Assembly (NCBI GenBank): GCA_964562015.1
Contig: CAZLRH010000003.1
Span: 186,001 to 250,000, forward strand
Reading direction: 5' to 3'
DNA length: 64,000 bases
Source of the DNA: CAZLRH01 sp964562015
GTDB taxonomy: Bacteria > Verrucomicrobiota > Verrucomicrobiia > Opitutales > JABDGR01
Under the pieces are notes generated by a model. That model made no database searches. It was not told where the DNA came from and worked only from the letters and a program-made list of their open reading frames with translations. Of this stretch, positions 16,004 to 24,747 are shown piece after piece. Position 1 is the stretch's first letter; each line of letters opens with the position of its first letter. A program made the position numbers and the translations under genes.

Positions 16004-18352
16004 TTAATGCACCGTCAATTTCGCGACCGAGCTGGTGGCCTTGCCGGCGAGGTTGGTGACGATGACACGGTAGGACCCGGCGTCGCCGGCCTTGGCGGCG
16101 GTGATTTTCAGGGTGGCGGTGGTTGCGCCGGAAATTTCGCCGCCATTCTTGAGGTTTTTGTTTCCCTTTTGCCAGGCATAGGCGAGCGGGGCATCGCCGG
16201 TGGCCTTCACCTTGAAGGAGGCGTTCTTGCCCTTCGTCACGAGCACTGCCTTGGGCTGGGTGGTGATTTTGGGCGCGGTGGTGACGACCGTCAACGTCGC
16301 CGACAGGCTCGTTTCACTACCCTTCGGTCCGGAAACCACCACCGTGTAGGAGCCGCTATTACTCCCCTTGACGCCCTTGAGCGTGAGGGTGGCGGAGGTG
16401 GCGCCCGCAATCGCTTTGCCGTTCAAGCGCCATTGGTACTTGAGCGGCGGTTCCCCGGCAGCCGTCACGCTGAATGAAACAGTGCTGCCGGCTTTGACGG
16501 TGTGGCTGATGGGCTGCGACTCAAAGACTGGTTTGGTCGCGTATTGCACCGCGATGGTGCCATTGGTCGTCAGATTCGAACTATCCCACGCCAAGCCGGG
16601 GCTCAGGACGGGCAGGGTGACGCTCGTAAAGCCGCCGAGAATGAATCCGCCCGTGACTTGAAATAAATTAAATTCGTCGCCCGCGGCCGGCGCGAAATTA
16701 TTGCCCAGCGTGACGGTGAGGTTGCCGGCCAGGGTGCAATTGCCCCCGGCCACGTTGACCGCGCCGTACTGCGTCACGCGGGCGGGCCCGTCGAGTTGGA
16801 AAATGAATTGGGAGGAATTCTTGGTCTGCAAGCCGCCATTGGCTTGCAGCAGGCCGCCGGCCTGGAGGGACAGAGTTGTGGCCGCGTCCGCGTTGCGCGC
16901 CAGTTGGGTGAGGCCCCCGACCACGACCTGGGCACCGGTGGAAATCGTCAGTTTCGCCACGCCGTCGACGCCCAAGGTCAGGTTGCCGGTGTGCGACCAG
17001 TTGCCCCCCGCGCCGACGACTCGGACTATCCCGGTCGCATTGGCGCCGAATCCGACGGTGGCATTGGCGTCAAACATCTTGCCGCCATCGCCAATGGTAA
17101 GGTTGGCGGAGCCGGTGGAACCCACCACCAGCGCACCATTGCAGTTCCACGTGGCGTTCGAGGCCACCAGCACGGAGCCTGCGCCGCCCGCGAATTGACC
17201 CAGGGTGACATTCGGGGTAGTCGCCAGGGCGCCGGAGGTGACCGTGAAATTGGCCGGACCCAAAAAGCCCACAGCCACGCTGCCGGTTGAGGTCCAGGTG
17301 GTGCCGTTGTCGGTCAGAAAGACGGTGCCCGTGGCATTAGCCGCGGCCGACACGTAGGCTTGGGTCGAGGTAACATTGGCGCCACTGGAGACATTCAAGG
17401 TGCCGGCGCCTCCACTACCCACGTACAGCACGCCGTGAGTATTCCAGCGCGAAGTGCTGCCACTGAGATTCACGGTGCCGTTCGAGCCCTCTTGTTCGCC
17501 GATTTGGCTGGCCCCGCTGCCGCCGGTGACATTGCCCCCGTTGTTGATGGTGAGGGTGGCGTTGCCACTGTTGCCAATCAGCAACTGTCCGGCGTTCAGC
17601 CAGCGGCTATTGTTGCCGGAAATGATGACGTTGCCCACGGAGCCAACATTTTCCGCGAGGTCGGTGTTGATCGAGGAAAGCAGGGCGCCACCTGTTACAC
17701 TCAAATTGCCGAAGCCCAGACTACCGACAAAAAACTGGCCGAGCACGGTCCACGTCGAATTCGCCCCGCTCAGAGTGACGAAACCGGTGGCATTGGCGCC
17801 GTTGGCGAGGTAGGTGAAGCCGCTGACCACCTGGCCGCCCGCCGTAATTCCGAGATTGCCGACGCCGTTGTCACCGAGAGTAAGGGTGGAAGCGACATTG
17901 AGGGTGGAATTGGCGGAGGAGTTGCCGACCACGGTGAGAGCGCCGAAGGAAAGCTCGGACGCCGCCACATCCAGGACCGTGACGTTCAGGCTTTGACCGC
18001 CAGCGACCGTGACCGAGGTGCTGGCCGTGCTGTTGGGGTCGAGTCCAATCGTGAGCGTGTTGGCGGTGCCGATATTGCCGGTTTGCAGGAGCGGCTGGCT
18101 GCCGTTGCCGGTGTTGACGATGACGTCCGTCGCGCTGTCGGGAATCGTAGCCGAGTCCCAGTTTACATTGGTGTTCCAATTCGCGGACGAATTGCCGGTC
18201 CAGGTCGTTTGCGCGCGACCGGAAACGGCCGTCAGGCACAGCAGGGCCAAGGCTACAGCGCCCAGATTAGCGGCGCGCCGAAGCCAGGGGAGAACTGGAC
18301 GGACCAGGCAAGCCAGCGAGGTCAGGCCAGGGAGATGGGGGGAAACAAGCAC
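16004..18352 (-). CDS. Secreted protein with T5SS/PEP-CTERM-type repeats and two Ig-like domains
   Basis: The 782-residue protein has a signal peptide (LGAVALALLCLTAVSGRAQ), then TTWTGNSSANWNTNVNWDS, then about ten Asn/Gly-rich beta-solenoid repeats with phrases such as LYVGSGGAGTLNVSSGANV. These match the T5SS/PEP-CTERM-associated repeat. The last 190 residues are two Ig-like domains, each ending in GSYTVVVSG or GSYRVIVTN. There is no beta-barrel and no PEP-CTERM anchor. GTG 18352 is used as start because an AGGA lies eight bases upstream and the signal follows. The role is probably at the cell surface. Confidence 0.82.
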   Translation of the reverse strand: MLVSPHLPGLTSLACLVRPVLPWLRRAANLGAVALALLCLTAVSGRAQTTWTGNSSANWNTNVNWDSATIPDSATDVIVNTGNGSQPLLQTGNIGTANTLTIGLDPNSTASTSVTVAGGQSLNVTVLDVAASELSFGALTVVGNSSANSTLNVASTLTLGDNGVGNLGITAGGQVVSGFTYLANGANATGFVTLSGANSTWTVLGQFFVGSLGFGNLSVTGGALLSSINTDLAENVGSVGNVIISGNNSRWLNAGQLLIGNSGNATLTINNGGNVTGGSGASQIGEQEGSNGTVNLSGSTSRWNTHGVLYVGSGGAGTLNVSSGANVTSTQAYVSAAANATGTVFLTDNGTTWTSTGSVAVGFLGPANFTVTSGALATTPNVTLGQFAGGAGSVLVASNATWNCNGALVVGSTGSANLTIGDGGKMFDANATVGFGANATGIVRVVGAGGNWSHTGNLTLGVDGVAKLTISTGAQVVVGGLTQLARNADAATTLSLQAGGLLQANGGLQTKNSSQFIFQLDGPARVTQYGAVNVAGGNCTLAGNLTVTLGNNFAPAAGDEFNLFQVTGGFILGGFTSVTLPVLSPGLAWDSSNLTTNGTIAVQYATKPVFESQPISHTVKAGSTVSFSVTAAGEPPLKYQWRLNGKAIAGATSATLTLKGVKGSNSGSYTVVVSGPKGSETSLSATLTVVTTAPKITTQPKAVLVTKGKNASFKVKATGDAPLAYAWQKGNKNLKNGGEISGATTATLKITAAKAGDAGSYRVIVTNLAGKATSSVAKLTVH

Positions 18353-18458
18353 TCGATTAATCCTATGAACGTTAGGATAGCAGACGTCCGCGGCAGGCGG
18401 CAAGACTATAGGAGCGCCGGGCGGCCAAAAAAATCCCGGAAATTCAGTGCTTTCGGGC

Positions 18459-18944
18459 TTAGGGCTGCGGGAATTTCTTGCGCAGGGCCCGCAGCACATT
18501 GGGCGGCACGAACTGGCGCAACCGCGTCGCTTCCATCCGGCACACTTGTTTGACGATTTGCGAGCTCGTGTAAAAGAAAGTGTGGCTCGGCATCAGGAAG
18601 ATGGTCTCGATGGTTTCATCGAGGTGCCGGTTCATTTGCGCCATCTGAAACTCGTGTTCGAAGTCCGACACGGCGCGCAGGCCGCGAATCAGCGCCACCG
18701 CCCCGCGGGCGCGGGCGAAATCCACCGTCAAGCCATCCAGCCGGGCGGCGCTGGCGTTGGGGATGGTGCGCAAATGCGGCCGGATGAGCGCGAGCCGTTC
18801 CTCGACGGTGAAAAGCGGCTGCTTGCCCTCGTTGGGCGCGATGGCGACGAGGACGCGGTCGAACAGGCGGCACGCCCGGCGCAGGATGTCCAGGTGGCCC
18901 TTGGTGACCGGGTCGAAGGTGCCCGGGTAGATGGCGAGCTTCAT
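18459..18944 (-). CDS. coaD: Phosphopantetheine adenylyltransferase
   Basis: The 161-residue enzyme transfers AMP from ATP to 4'-phosphopantetheine in coenzyme A synthesis. The nucleotidyltransferase motif is in YPGTFDPVTKGHLDI (the HxGH family form TKGH), and the late motif TSSQIVKQV matches the ISSTxVR-like loop. RGLRAVSDFEHEFQMA is typical of CoaD. Length and N-terminus fit the family with ATG 18944. It is 106 bases upstream of the secreted repeat protein and divergent from pgsA. Confidence 0.95.
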   Translation of the reverse strand: MKLAIYPGTFDPVTKGHLDILRRACRLFDRVLVAIAPNEGKQPLFTVEERLALIRPHLRTIPNASAARLDGLTVDFARARGAVALIRGLRAVSDFEHEFQMAQMNRHLDETIETIFLMPSHTFFYTSSQIVKQVCRMEATRLRQFVPPNVLRALRKKFPQP

Positions 18945-19082
18945 GCGGGGGCGCAAGAATTCAGTGTAAAAGGCTTTTTTTGAAAGGCAAATGGTATTAG
19001 CTTCACCCCGGTTCCGGCGCCTGGACGCCGGGCGGCCGGGTTTGGCGCCGATCTCGGCGGGAATCTGCGCTTCAGTCCAAAT

Positions 19083-19685
19083 ATGAATCTTCCCAATCTC
19101 ATCACGCTGTCCCGCGTCCCGACCTTGTTCGTCGTGGTGGGCTTGCTGTACGCGCCCCTGCACTGGGCGGCGACCGCGGCGTTTGTGTTGTTTGTGGCGG
19201 GCGGGATAACGGACTGGCTGGATGGTTATCTCGCGCGCCGGTTTCAGCAGGTCTCGAACTTCGGCAAATTGATGGATGCGCTCACGGACAAAATTTTGTT
19301 CACCGGCCTGCCGATTGCGATGCTGGTGCCCTTGCGGGACGAGCCGTTGCTGCCGCAGTGGTGTGTGTTTCCCGTGCTGGTCATTGTCGCGCGCGAATTT
19401 TTAATCACGGGGCTGCGCTTGGTGGCGGCCAGCCAGGGCCTTGTGCTGGCGGCCGAAAAATCCGGCAAAATCAAAACGGTGCTGCTCATTGTGAGCATCG
19501 GCGCGCTCTTGCTGGCCAATGCGTTGAACTTGGATTTTGCCGCGGGGGAGAAGGCCCTCGCGTTTTGGACGATGCTGGGGCTGCTGCTGTTTGTGGGCGC
19601 GGCGGCGCTCACCTTCGCCTCCGGCACGGGCTACCTCATAAAATACTGGGACGTTTTCATGGGGCGCACGCCGCCGGCCAAATAA
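19083..19685 (+). CDS. pgsA: CDP-diacylglycerol-glycerol-3-phosphate 3-phosphatidyltransferase
   Basis: The 200-residue membrane enzyme begins with MNLPNLITLSRVP, typical of PgsA. It carries the CDP-alcohol phosphotransferase signature DG-x2-AR-x8-G-x3-D-x3-D in DGYLARRF, then GKLMDALTD. It makes phosphatidylglycerophosphate from CDP-diacylglycerol and glycerol-3-phosphate. The next gene, six bases on, encodes the phosphatase for its product, so the pair gives phosphatidylglycerol. Confidence 0.94.
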   Translation: MNLPNLITLSRVPTLFVVVGLLYAPLHWAATAAFVLFVAGGITDWLDGYLARRFQQVSNFGKLMDALTDKILFTGLPIAMLVPLRDEPLLPQWCVFPVLVIVAREFLITGLRLVAASQGLVLAAEKSGKIKTVLLIVSIGALLLANALNLDFAAGEKALAFWTMLGLLLFVGAAALTFASGTGYLIKYWDVFMGRTPPAK

Positions 19686-19691
19686 AACTTC

Positions 19692-20216
19692 ATGGCGCTC
19701 GGCACCACATGGCGGCGGAGCATCGCGTGGGTCGACCGCTTGCCCGCGTCGGTGGTCATTGCGGTGGCGACGGTGGGACCGGTGGGACGCAAATTACCAG
19801 CGCCGGGCACCTGGGGCACGCTGGTCGGCGTGGGCCTCGTGGCGGCGGCGCAGCCGTACTTGACCTGGGCCACGGCGGCATTGGCAGAAGCCGGGTTGCT
19901 TTATCTGGCCGTGGCCTTTTGTGACGGCGCGGAGCGCCAGTTGCGCCAGCGCGATCCCGGCTGCATCATCCTGGATGAAGTGGCTGCGACTCCCTTGTGT
20001 TTTATGGGAGCATTTGATGCTGCAGCGCAAAAGGACTGGCCATTTTGGGCGGTGCTGCTCGCGGGCTTTTTGCTTTTTCGAATTTTCGATATCCTCAAGC
20101 CACTCGGCATCCGGCGCCTGCAGGATTGTCCCGGCGGCCTTGGCGTCGTGGTGGACGACGTCGCGGCGGCGCTCGCGAGTTGCGCGGTGCTCAATGTGCT
20201 GGTGCGGTTGGGCTAA
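19692..20216 (+). CDS. pgpA: Phosphatidylglycerophosphatase A
   Basis: The 174-residue membrane protein has the PgpA motifs LPAPGTWGTLVG, RDPGCIILDEVA and RIFDILKPLGIRRLQ. It removes the phosphate from phosphatidylglycerophosphate made by PgsA, encoded just upstream in the same operon. Four membrane segments are visible, and the acidic DEVA site lies between the second and third. The usual DEVAG has DEVAA here. Confidence 0.93.
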   Translation: MALGTTWRRSIAWVDRLPASVVIAVATVGPVGRKLPAPGTWGTLVGVGLVAAAQPYLTWATAALAEAGLLYLAVAFCDGAERQLRQRDPGCIILDEVAATPLCFMGAFDAAAQKDWPFWAVLLAGFLLFRIFDILKPLGIRRLQDCPGGLGVVVDDVAAALASCAVLNVLVRLG

Positions 20217-20319
20217 CCCGGCTTCCGCCGCAACAGTCGGTGCCCAGGGGCATTTCGACACTTGACAAACGTGCCCTGTTGGCAGAGTTTTCCACTGGAA
20301 ATTAACTAAAAATAATATT

Positions 20320-21696
20320 ATGCAAATACACTATCCATGGACGGGCAATCCTGCCCGGCGCTTCGACCGGTGGCGGCCCGGTCATGGAAAAACTTGGACC
20401 TCAATTTTGATTTTACTTGTTCTGCTGGTGTTGGAAGGGCCCATGGCACAGGCAGATATTTTCGGTCACTGGTCAGAGGGCTCCATCACCAGCGTGAATC
20501 TTACGGGCGTGGCTTACGGCAATGGTGTGTTTGTGGCGGTAGGCAACAACGAGGTGTGGACCTCCAAGGATGCATTTTCGTGGAGCAAGTCCCCTTCCTT
20601 TGTCGTAAATATTTCACTTTCCGCCATCACCTTTGCGGAGGGGGTCTTCGTCGCCGTAGGCACCGTCACGACACCAGGTTATACGCCGAACATAATCATA
20701 ACTTCTGTGAACGGGAAGGATTGGCAAACGACCTCCAGCACTGGCGACGGCCCGTGGAAGTACGTCACTTTTGTTAACAACCAGTTTGTCGCCTTTGGCG
20801 GCCCTTCCCAGGGCTATTCCTATAAGGGCGCGCAGTCGGGATATTCGGCCTCGCCGGACGGTTACAGCTGGTCGGATGGCAATTTTGAGGGAGTGTTTTA
20901 TGTGGGCATCGTCGGTGTTACCTACGCCAACGGGTCGTTTTTTACCGCCACTAGCGGCAGTGGTTTCCCGGCGACCATTTACGCGTCCCCGACTCTATCG
21001 CAAATGGGCTTTTCGCCAGCGCATACGAACTCCAGACCCAGGGCGACTTCCACGCCCGCCGTGATGCCAGCCTTTTTGGGCGAGGCGGGTAGCTTTGCCG
21101 GCACCCTTTCCGGATTTGCTAATGGCCGGGGCACGCTGGTCGCCGTGGGTGCCGCGGGCCTGATTACGACTTCCGTGGATGAGGTCGGTAACTGGACAAC
21201 TGCAGCTTCCGGTACGGCGAACACGCTGGAGGCGGTCACCTATGCCAACGGCTATTTTGTCTCCGTGGGTGCGGACGGGGCCGTCGTCACATCGTCCGAT
21301 GGGATTACGTGGACCTACCGAAACTCGAAGACTAAAAATCTTTTGCAGGGAGTCGCCTATGGTAAAAGCCATTTCGTGGCGGTGGGGCTCGCGGGCACCG
21401 TGGTAATTTCCTCGGACGAATCTGCGCCCGTGATTACCAAACAACCCACCGCGCTTACGGTGAAAAAAGGCGCCACCGCTGTTTTCACCGTCACCGCCTC
21501 CGGCAACCCTGCGCCGACCTACGCTTGGCAGAGGAACAATAAAATCCTGGCCAATGGCGGCAATATCAAGGGAATCACGACGGCCAAACTTACCCTGACC
21601 AAAGTGACGTCGGCCAACGCCGGCAGTTACCGTGTGGTGGTCTCCAATGCTATAGGTACGGCCACCAGCAGTGCGGTCAAACTTACCGTGAAGTGA
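20320..21696 (+). CDS. Secreted protein with WD/BNR-like repeats and a C-terminal Ig-like domain
   Basis: The 458-residue product has a signal or anchor helix at about 27-42 (TSILILLVLLVLEGPMAQA). The mature region is built of repeats of the form GVAYGNGVFVAVGNNEVWTS and ITFAEGVFVAVGTV, the sialidase/BNR-like beta-propeller pattern. The last 90 residues form an Ig-like domain (ITKQPTALTVKKGATAVF to GSYRVVVSNAIG) close to the final domain of the protein at 16004-18352. The function is unknown; surface binding is an inference. Confidence 0.8.
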   Translation: MQIHYPWTGNPARRFDRWRPGHGKTWTSILILLVLLVLEGPMAQADIFGHWSEGSITSVNLTGVAYGNGVFVAVGNNEVWTSKDAFSWSKSPSFVVNISLSAITFAEGVFVAVGTVTTPGYTPNIIITSVNGKDWQTTSSTGDGPWKYVTFVNNQFVAFGGPSQGYSYKGAQSGYSASPDGYSWSDGNFEGVFYVGIVGVTYANGSFFTATSGSGFPATIYASPTLSQMGFSPAHTNSRPRATSTPAVMPAFLGEAGSFAGTLSGFANGRGTLVAVGAAGLITTSVDEVGNWTTAASGTANTLEAVTYANGYFVSVGADGAVVTSSDGITWTYRNSKTKNLLQGVAYGKSHFVAVGLAGTVVISSDESAPVITKQPTALTVKKGATAVFTVTASGNPAPTYAWQRNNKILANGGNIKGITTAKLTLTKVTSANAGSYRVVVSNAIGTATSSAVKLTVK

Positions 21697-21775
21697 AAGC
21701 CAGATAGCGAGGGAAACGTTTTTAACGCACCCCGGTGTCTGGGAGTTTTGGGGTAGTACCATGGAGAGTTGCCCT

Positions 21776-22531
21776 TCACAACGGGCAACCGGTGTCGAGG
21801 AATTCCCACGGCAGGCGGAAACGTTTCGCGCACTCGGCGGCGAGGGCCTTTACGCCGAAAACTTCCGTGGCGTAGTGGCCGCAAATATAGAGATTCAACC
21901 CGTTTTCCTGCGCGGTGTTGAAGGCGGCCTGCTTGAGTTCACCGGTGATAAAGGTGTCGATGCCCGCGGCGGCCAGATGTGGTATCGCCGAGCTTCCGCT
22001 CCCGGTAAGGATCGCCAGCTTGCGCGGCTGGGCGGGGCCGAATTCCAGGGGCGTCAGGCCCGTGGGGAAAAGCTTCTGCAATTTCGACCGCAAAAGCGCG
22101 CGGGCGGGCGGGCGGGACACGACGGCGGCCAGCGGAGTGCCTTGATAGGGAATATCCCAACCGGTCACTTTAAGGCCGAGCGCGCGGGCGAGCAGGGCGT
22201 TGTTGCCGATTTCGGGATGCGCGTCGAGCGGCAGGTGGGAGGAGTAGACGGCGCAGTCGGCGTCGAGCAGGGTCTTCAGCCGGGCGTGGCGCGCGCCGGT
22301 GAGCGGGCGCGGGTCGTCCCAGAACAGACCGTGGTGCACGATGAGGAAATTGACGCCGGCTTTCGCCGCCAACGCGAAGGGCACGGCCCCGGCATCCACC
22401 GCCGCGCCGATTTTGGTGACGCGCCCGGAGTTCGCCACTTGGAGGCCATTGAGCGCGCCGGGAAAATCGGCCACGGCGTGCAGGCGCACGCGGGTGTCGC
22501 AGTAACTGACGAGTTGGGCGAGGGTGGGCAT
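21776..22531 (-). CDS. NIF3-like dinuclear metal protein
   Basis: The 251-residue protein matches the NIF3/YbgI family, a toroidal hexamer with a two-metal site. Metal ligands are visible in VNFLIVHHGLFWDD (HH) and VYSSHLPLDAHPEIGNN, and again near the C-terminus in GHYATE. It carries the family segment GDTFITGE-like GIDTFITGELKQAAF. The biochemical role is uncertain; some members are called GTP cyclohydrolase I type 2. It is separated from the HAD gene by a palindromic repeat. Confidence 0.9.
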   Translation of the reverse strand: MPTLAQLVSYCDTRVRLHAVADFPGALNGLQVANSGRVTKIGAAVDAGAVPFALAAKAGVNFLIVHHGLFWDDPRPLTGARHARLKTLLDADCAVYSSHLPLDAHPEIGNNALLARALGLKVTGWDIPYQGTPLAAVVSRPPARALLRSKLQKLFPTGLTPLEFGPAQPRKLAILTGSGSSAIPHLAAAGIDTFITGELKQAAFNTAQENGLNLYICGHYATEVFGVKALAAECAKRFRLPWEFLDTGCPL

Positions 22532-22622
22532 GAGGAAAGGCTAAAGGCTAAAGGATGAATGATAAATGCAAAATGTAGAATGAACGACCGGGTCTGAGGT
22601 GGTATCTTGAATGCCTCACGGC

Positions 22623-22713
22623 AACCACGGATGACGCGGGGGGCACGGATAAAGAAATTAAAGCCACCGACCCTGGGGGAAATGTATCAGTGTTATCCGT
22701 GTCATCCGTGGTT
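22623..22713. repeat. Inverted repeat of the CCACGGATGAC type
   Basis: AACCACGGATGAC at 22623-22635 pairs perfectly with GTCATCCGTGGTT at 22701-22713, with further pairing by CACGGAT and ATCCGTG inside. It is a relative of the inner arms of the nested palindromes elsewhere (AACCACAGATTACAC). The element fills most of the 248 bases between the divergent NIF3-like and HAD genes. Confidence 0.7.
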
Positions 22714-22779
22714 TGGTTTTAAAACTGCGGCGGCCTTTTGGTTTGCGGGCGCGCCGGTTCTCGTGGTTGCTGGTGGACG

Positions 22780-23454
22780 ATGCAAGCATGGCGCGACCTG
22801 CCGGGGTTTGTTTTCGATATGGACGGGCTCCTGCTCGACACCGAGCGCCTGGGGCTGCAAACCTGGCGACGGGCGGCCCGGGAGCTGAACCTGCCGCTGC
22901 CGGAGGACACTTTTCTGGAAATGATTGGCCGCCGCAGCCGGGACATTCGCAGCCGCTTGATCGAGCGCGTGGGCCGTGAGGACTTGGCGGACCAGTTGAT
23001 TGCCCGCTCGACCGCGCACTATGACATTTTAATCGCGCAGAACGTGCCCGTGAAGGAGGGCGTGCGCGAATTGCTGGCCTGGTTGGCCGCGCGCGGGCAG
23101 CCTTGCGCGGTGGCGACATCGACGGGCACCGCCCGGGCCGAGCGCAAACTGGGCGCGGCGGGATTGCTCAACTACTTTAAGGCGGTGATTGGCGGCGACC
23201 GGGTCGACCACGGCAAGCCCGCGCCCGACATTTACCTGCGCGCGGCGGCGGAAATAGGGGTCGCGGCGGCGGATTCTGTGGTGTTTGAGGATTCGGAACC
23301 GGGCTTGCAAGGGGCGCACACGGCGGGCGCACGGGTGGTGTGGGTGCCGGACCTGGCGCCGGTGTCTGCGGCCGGGCAGGCGCTCGCGGCCTGGCGGGTG
23401 GGTTCGCTGCATGAGGTGTTAGCGGCGTGGCGCGTGGAAACGCCATCGACGTGA
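22780..23454 (+). CDS. HAD-family phosphatase (beta-phosphoglucomutase/phosphoglycolate phosphatase-like)
   Basis: The 224-residue protein has the HAD motifs in order: FVFDMDGLLLDTE (nucleophile Asp and acid/base Asp), ATSTGTARAE, GKPAPDIYLRAA and VFEDSEPGLQGAHTAG. An alpha-helical cap lies after motif I. This layout fits small sugar-phosphate phosphatases or mutases. The ATG at 22780 places DxD near residue 13, as usual. The substrate cannot be told. Confidence 0.9.
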   Translation: MQAWRDLPGFVFDMDGLLLDTERLGLQTWRRAARELNLPLPEDTFLEMIGRRSRDIRSRLIERVGREDLADQLIARSTAHYDILIAQNVPVKEGVRELLAWLAARGQPCAVATSTGTARAERKLGAAGLLNYFKAVIGGDRVDHGKPAPDIYLRAAAEIGVAAADSVVFEDSEPGLQGAHTAGARVVWVPDLAPVSAAGQALAAWRVGSLHEVLAAWRVETPST

Positions 23455-23532
23455 GCCTGGGTGCGTGCATTTCCTCAGGGCCGGTTAGGGATTAGGAAAA
23501 GAGGTTTAGACAGTTGGCGGAAAATACCCATA

Positions 23533-24735
23533 ATGGCCCCACTTCTTGTGACTAATGCGCGTCAGCTTGGACGAAGGGTGCTCCTGGTTTTGCTGGGCGC
23601 GGGGGCGGGTGGCTGGGCGCGGGCGCAGAATGCCACGGCGACCGCTCCGCCGGCCAATGCCGGTGCGCCGGCTTCGGTTTCCGCGAATGGCAATGTCACC
23701 GCTCCTGGCGACAAGCCCACGTCCATTCCCGAATTGCACGTGGGCGACAAGGTTTATTACGACGTGAAAGTTTTTCAAGTTACGCCCAAGGAAATCGTGA
23801 TTTCCCATCGCGGCGGGCTGGCCTCCATTGCGCTGACGGACCTCCCGCCGGACTTGCAGGCGAAATTTAGCTACGACCCGGCTAAGGCCGCGGCGGCCGC
23901 GGCCAAGGAGGAATCGGTGGCGGCCGGGCGGCGGCTGGCGGGCTCGGGCCTGGGGCAGACGGGTTTTGCGGCGGAGCGGATTTTGCAAAAATTCGGCCAG
24001 CCGCCGAAAATCAACCAGGCTGTCAGCCTGCGCCCGCGCTTCGACCAATTGGGCATCGACGCCAAGAATCAGGGCATGAGGCCCAGCTGCGCGGTTTTCG
24101 CCGTGGTGAGCGCGCTGGAATACCAGCAGGCGCCCTTGAAGGGCCCGGCCCCGCGCTTGTCGGAGGAGTATTTGATTTGGGCGACCCTGAAAACCCTGGG
24201 CAAGGCCGGCATCCGCATCCCGAAGGTCGATACGCCGGGCTTTGACGTGGGCTTTTCCATTCCCGAGGTGACGCAGGCGTTGCGCGCTTACGGCATCTCC
24301 ACCGAGGAGGAATTGCCCTATCACTTGACCGCGGCGGACGCGCGCATTGTCGAACCGACTCCGGAAGTCATTGACCGCGCGAAATTGCGCAGCCCGGTGA
24401 ATGGCTACATCATCACCGGCCGCGATGCGCCCACGCGCATTGGCGGCATCATTCATGCCTTGAATGAAGGCGTGCCGGTGGTGGCCGGAATGCGCTGGCC
24501 GGCGGAGGACACGCTGACGAAGGAGGCAGTGCTCGACGCGCAACCGGGGCGCGACGGGGCCAACCATGCCGTGCTCATCGTCGGCTACCGCAGCAAGGCG
24601 GGCAAGCTGGACGACGTGGAATTTTTGTTCAAGAACTCCTACGGCGATAATTGGGGCGACCACGGCTACGGCCTGGTCACCTACGAGTATTTGGTGAAGA
24701 ATCTCGACTCCGCCTTCTTCATGGATGTGCGGTGA
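23533..24735 (+). CDS. Secreted papain-like (C1) cysteine peptidase
   Basis: The 400-residue protein has an N-terminal signal (VLLVLLGAGAGGWARAQ). A small SH3-like segment of residues 65-115 follows (HVGDKVYYDVKVFQVTPKE), seen in many verrucomicrobial exported proteins, and then a C1 peptidase domain. The catalytic set is visible: Gln180 and Cys186 in NQGMRPSCAVFA, His345 in GANHAVLIVGY and Asn368 in FKNSYGDNWG. All are intact. The start at 23533 is preferred to an upstream GTG because it precedes the signal. The next gene follows after 12 bases. Confidence 0.88.
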   Translation: MAPLLVTNARQLGRRVLLVLLGAGAGGWARAQNATATAPPANAGAPASVSANGNVTAPGDKPTSIPELHVGDKVYYDVKVFQVTPKEIVISHRGGLASIALTDLPPDLQAKFSYDPAKAAAAAAKEESVAAGRRLAGSGLGQTGFAAERILQKFGQPPKINQAVSLRPRFDQLGIDAKNQGMRPSCAVFAVVSALEYQQAPLKGPAPRLSEEYLIWATLKTLGKAGIRIPKVDTPGFDVGFSIPEVTQALRAYGISTEEELPYHLTAADARIVEPTPEVIDRAKLRSPVNGYIITGRDAPTRIGGIIHALNEGVPVVAGMRWPAEDTLTKEAVLDAQPGRDGANHAVLIVGYRSKAGKLDDVEFLFKNSYGDNWGDHGYGLVTYEYLVKNLDSAFFMDVR

Positions 24736-24747
24736 AACGGGCCGGCC

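Noticed and set aside
17360..18553. Rightward frame opposite the secreted repeat protein
   Set aside because: It mirrors the repetitive coding strand and has no signal or domain.
20262..20267. TTGACA as promoter of the secreted protein at 20320
   Set aside because: No acceptable -10 at 16-18 bases; the hexamer alone is not enough.
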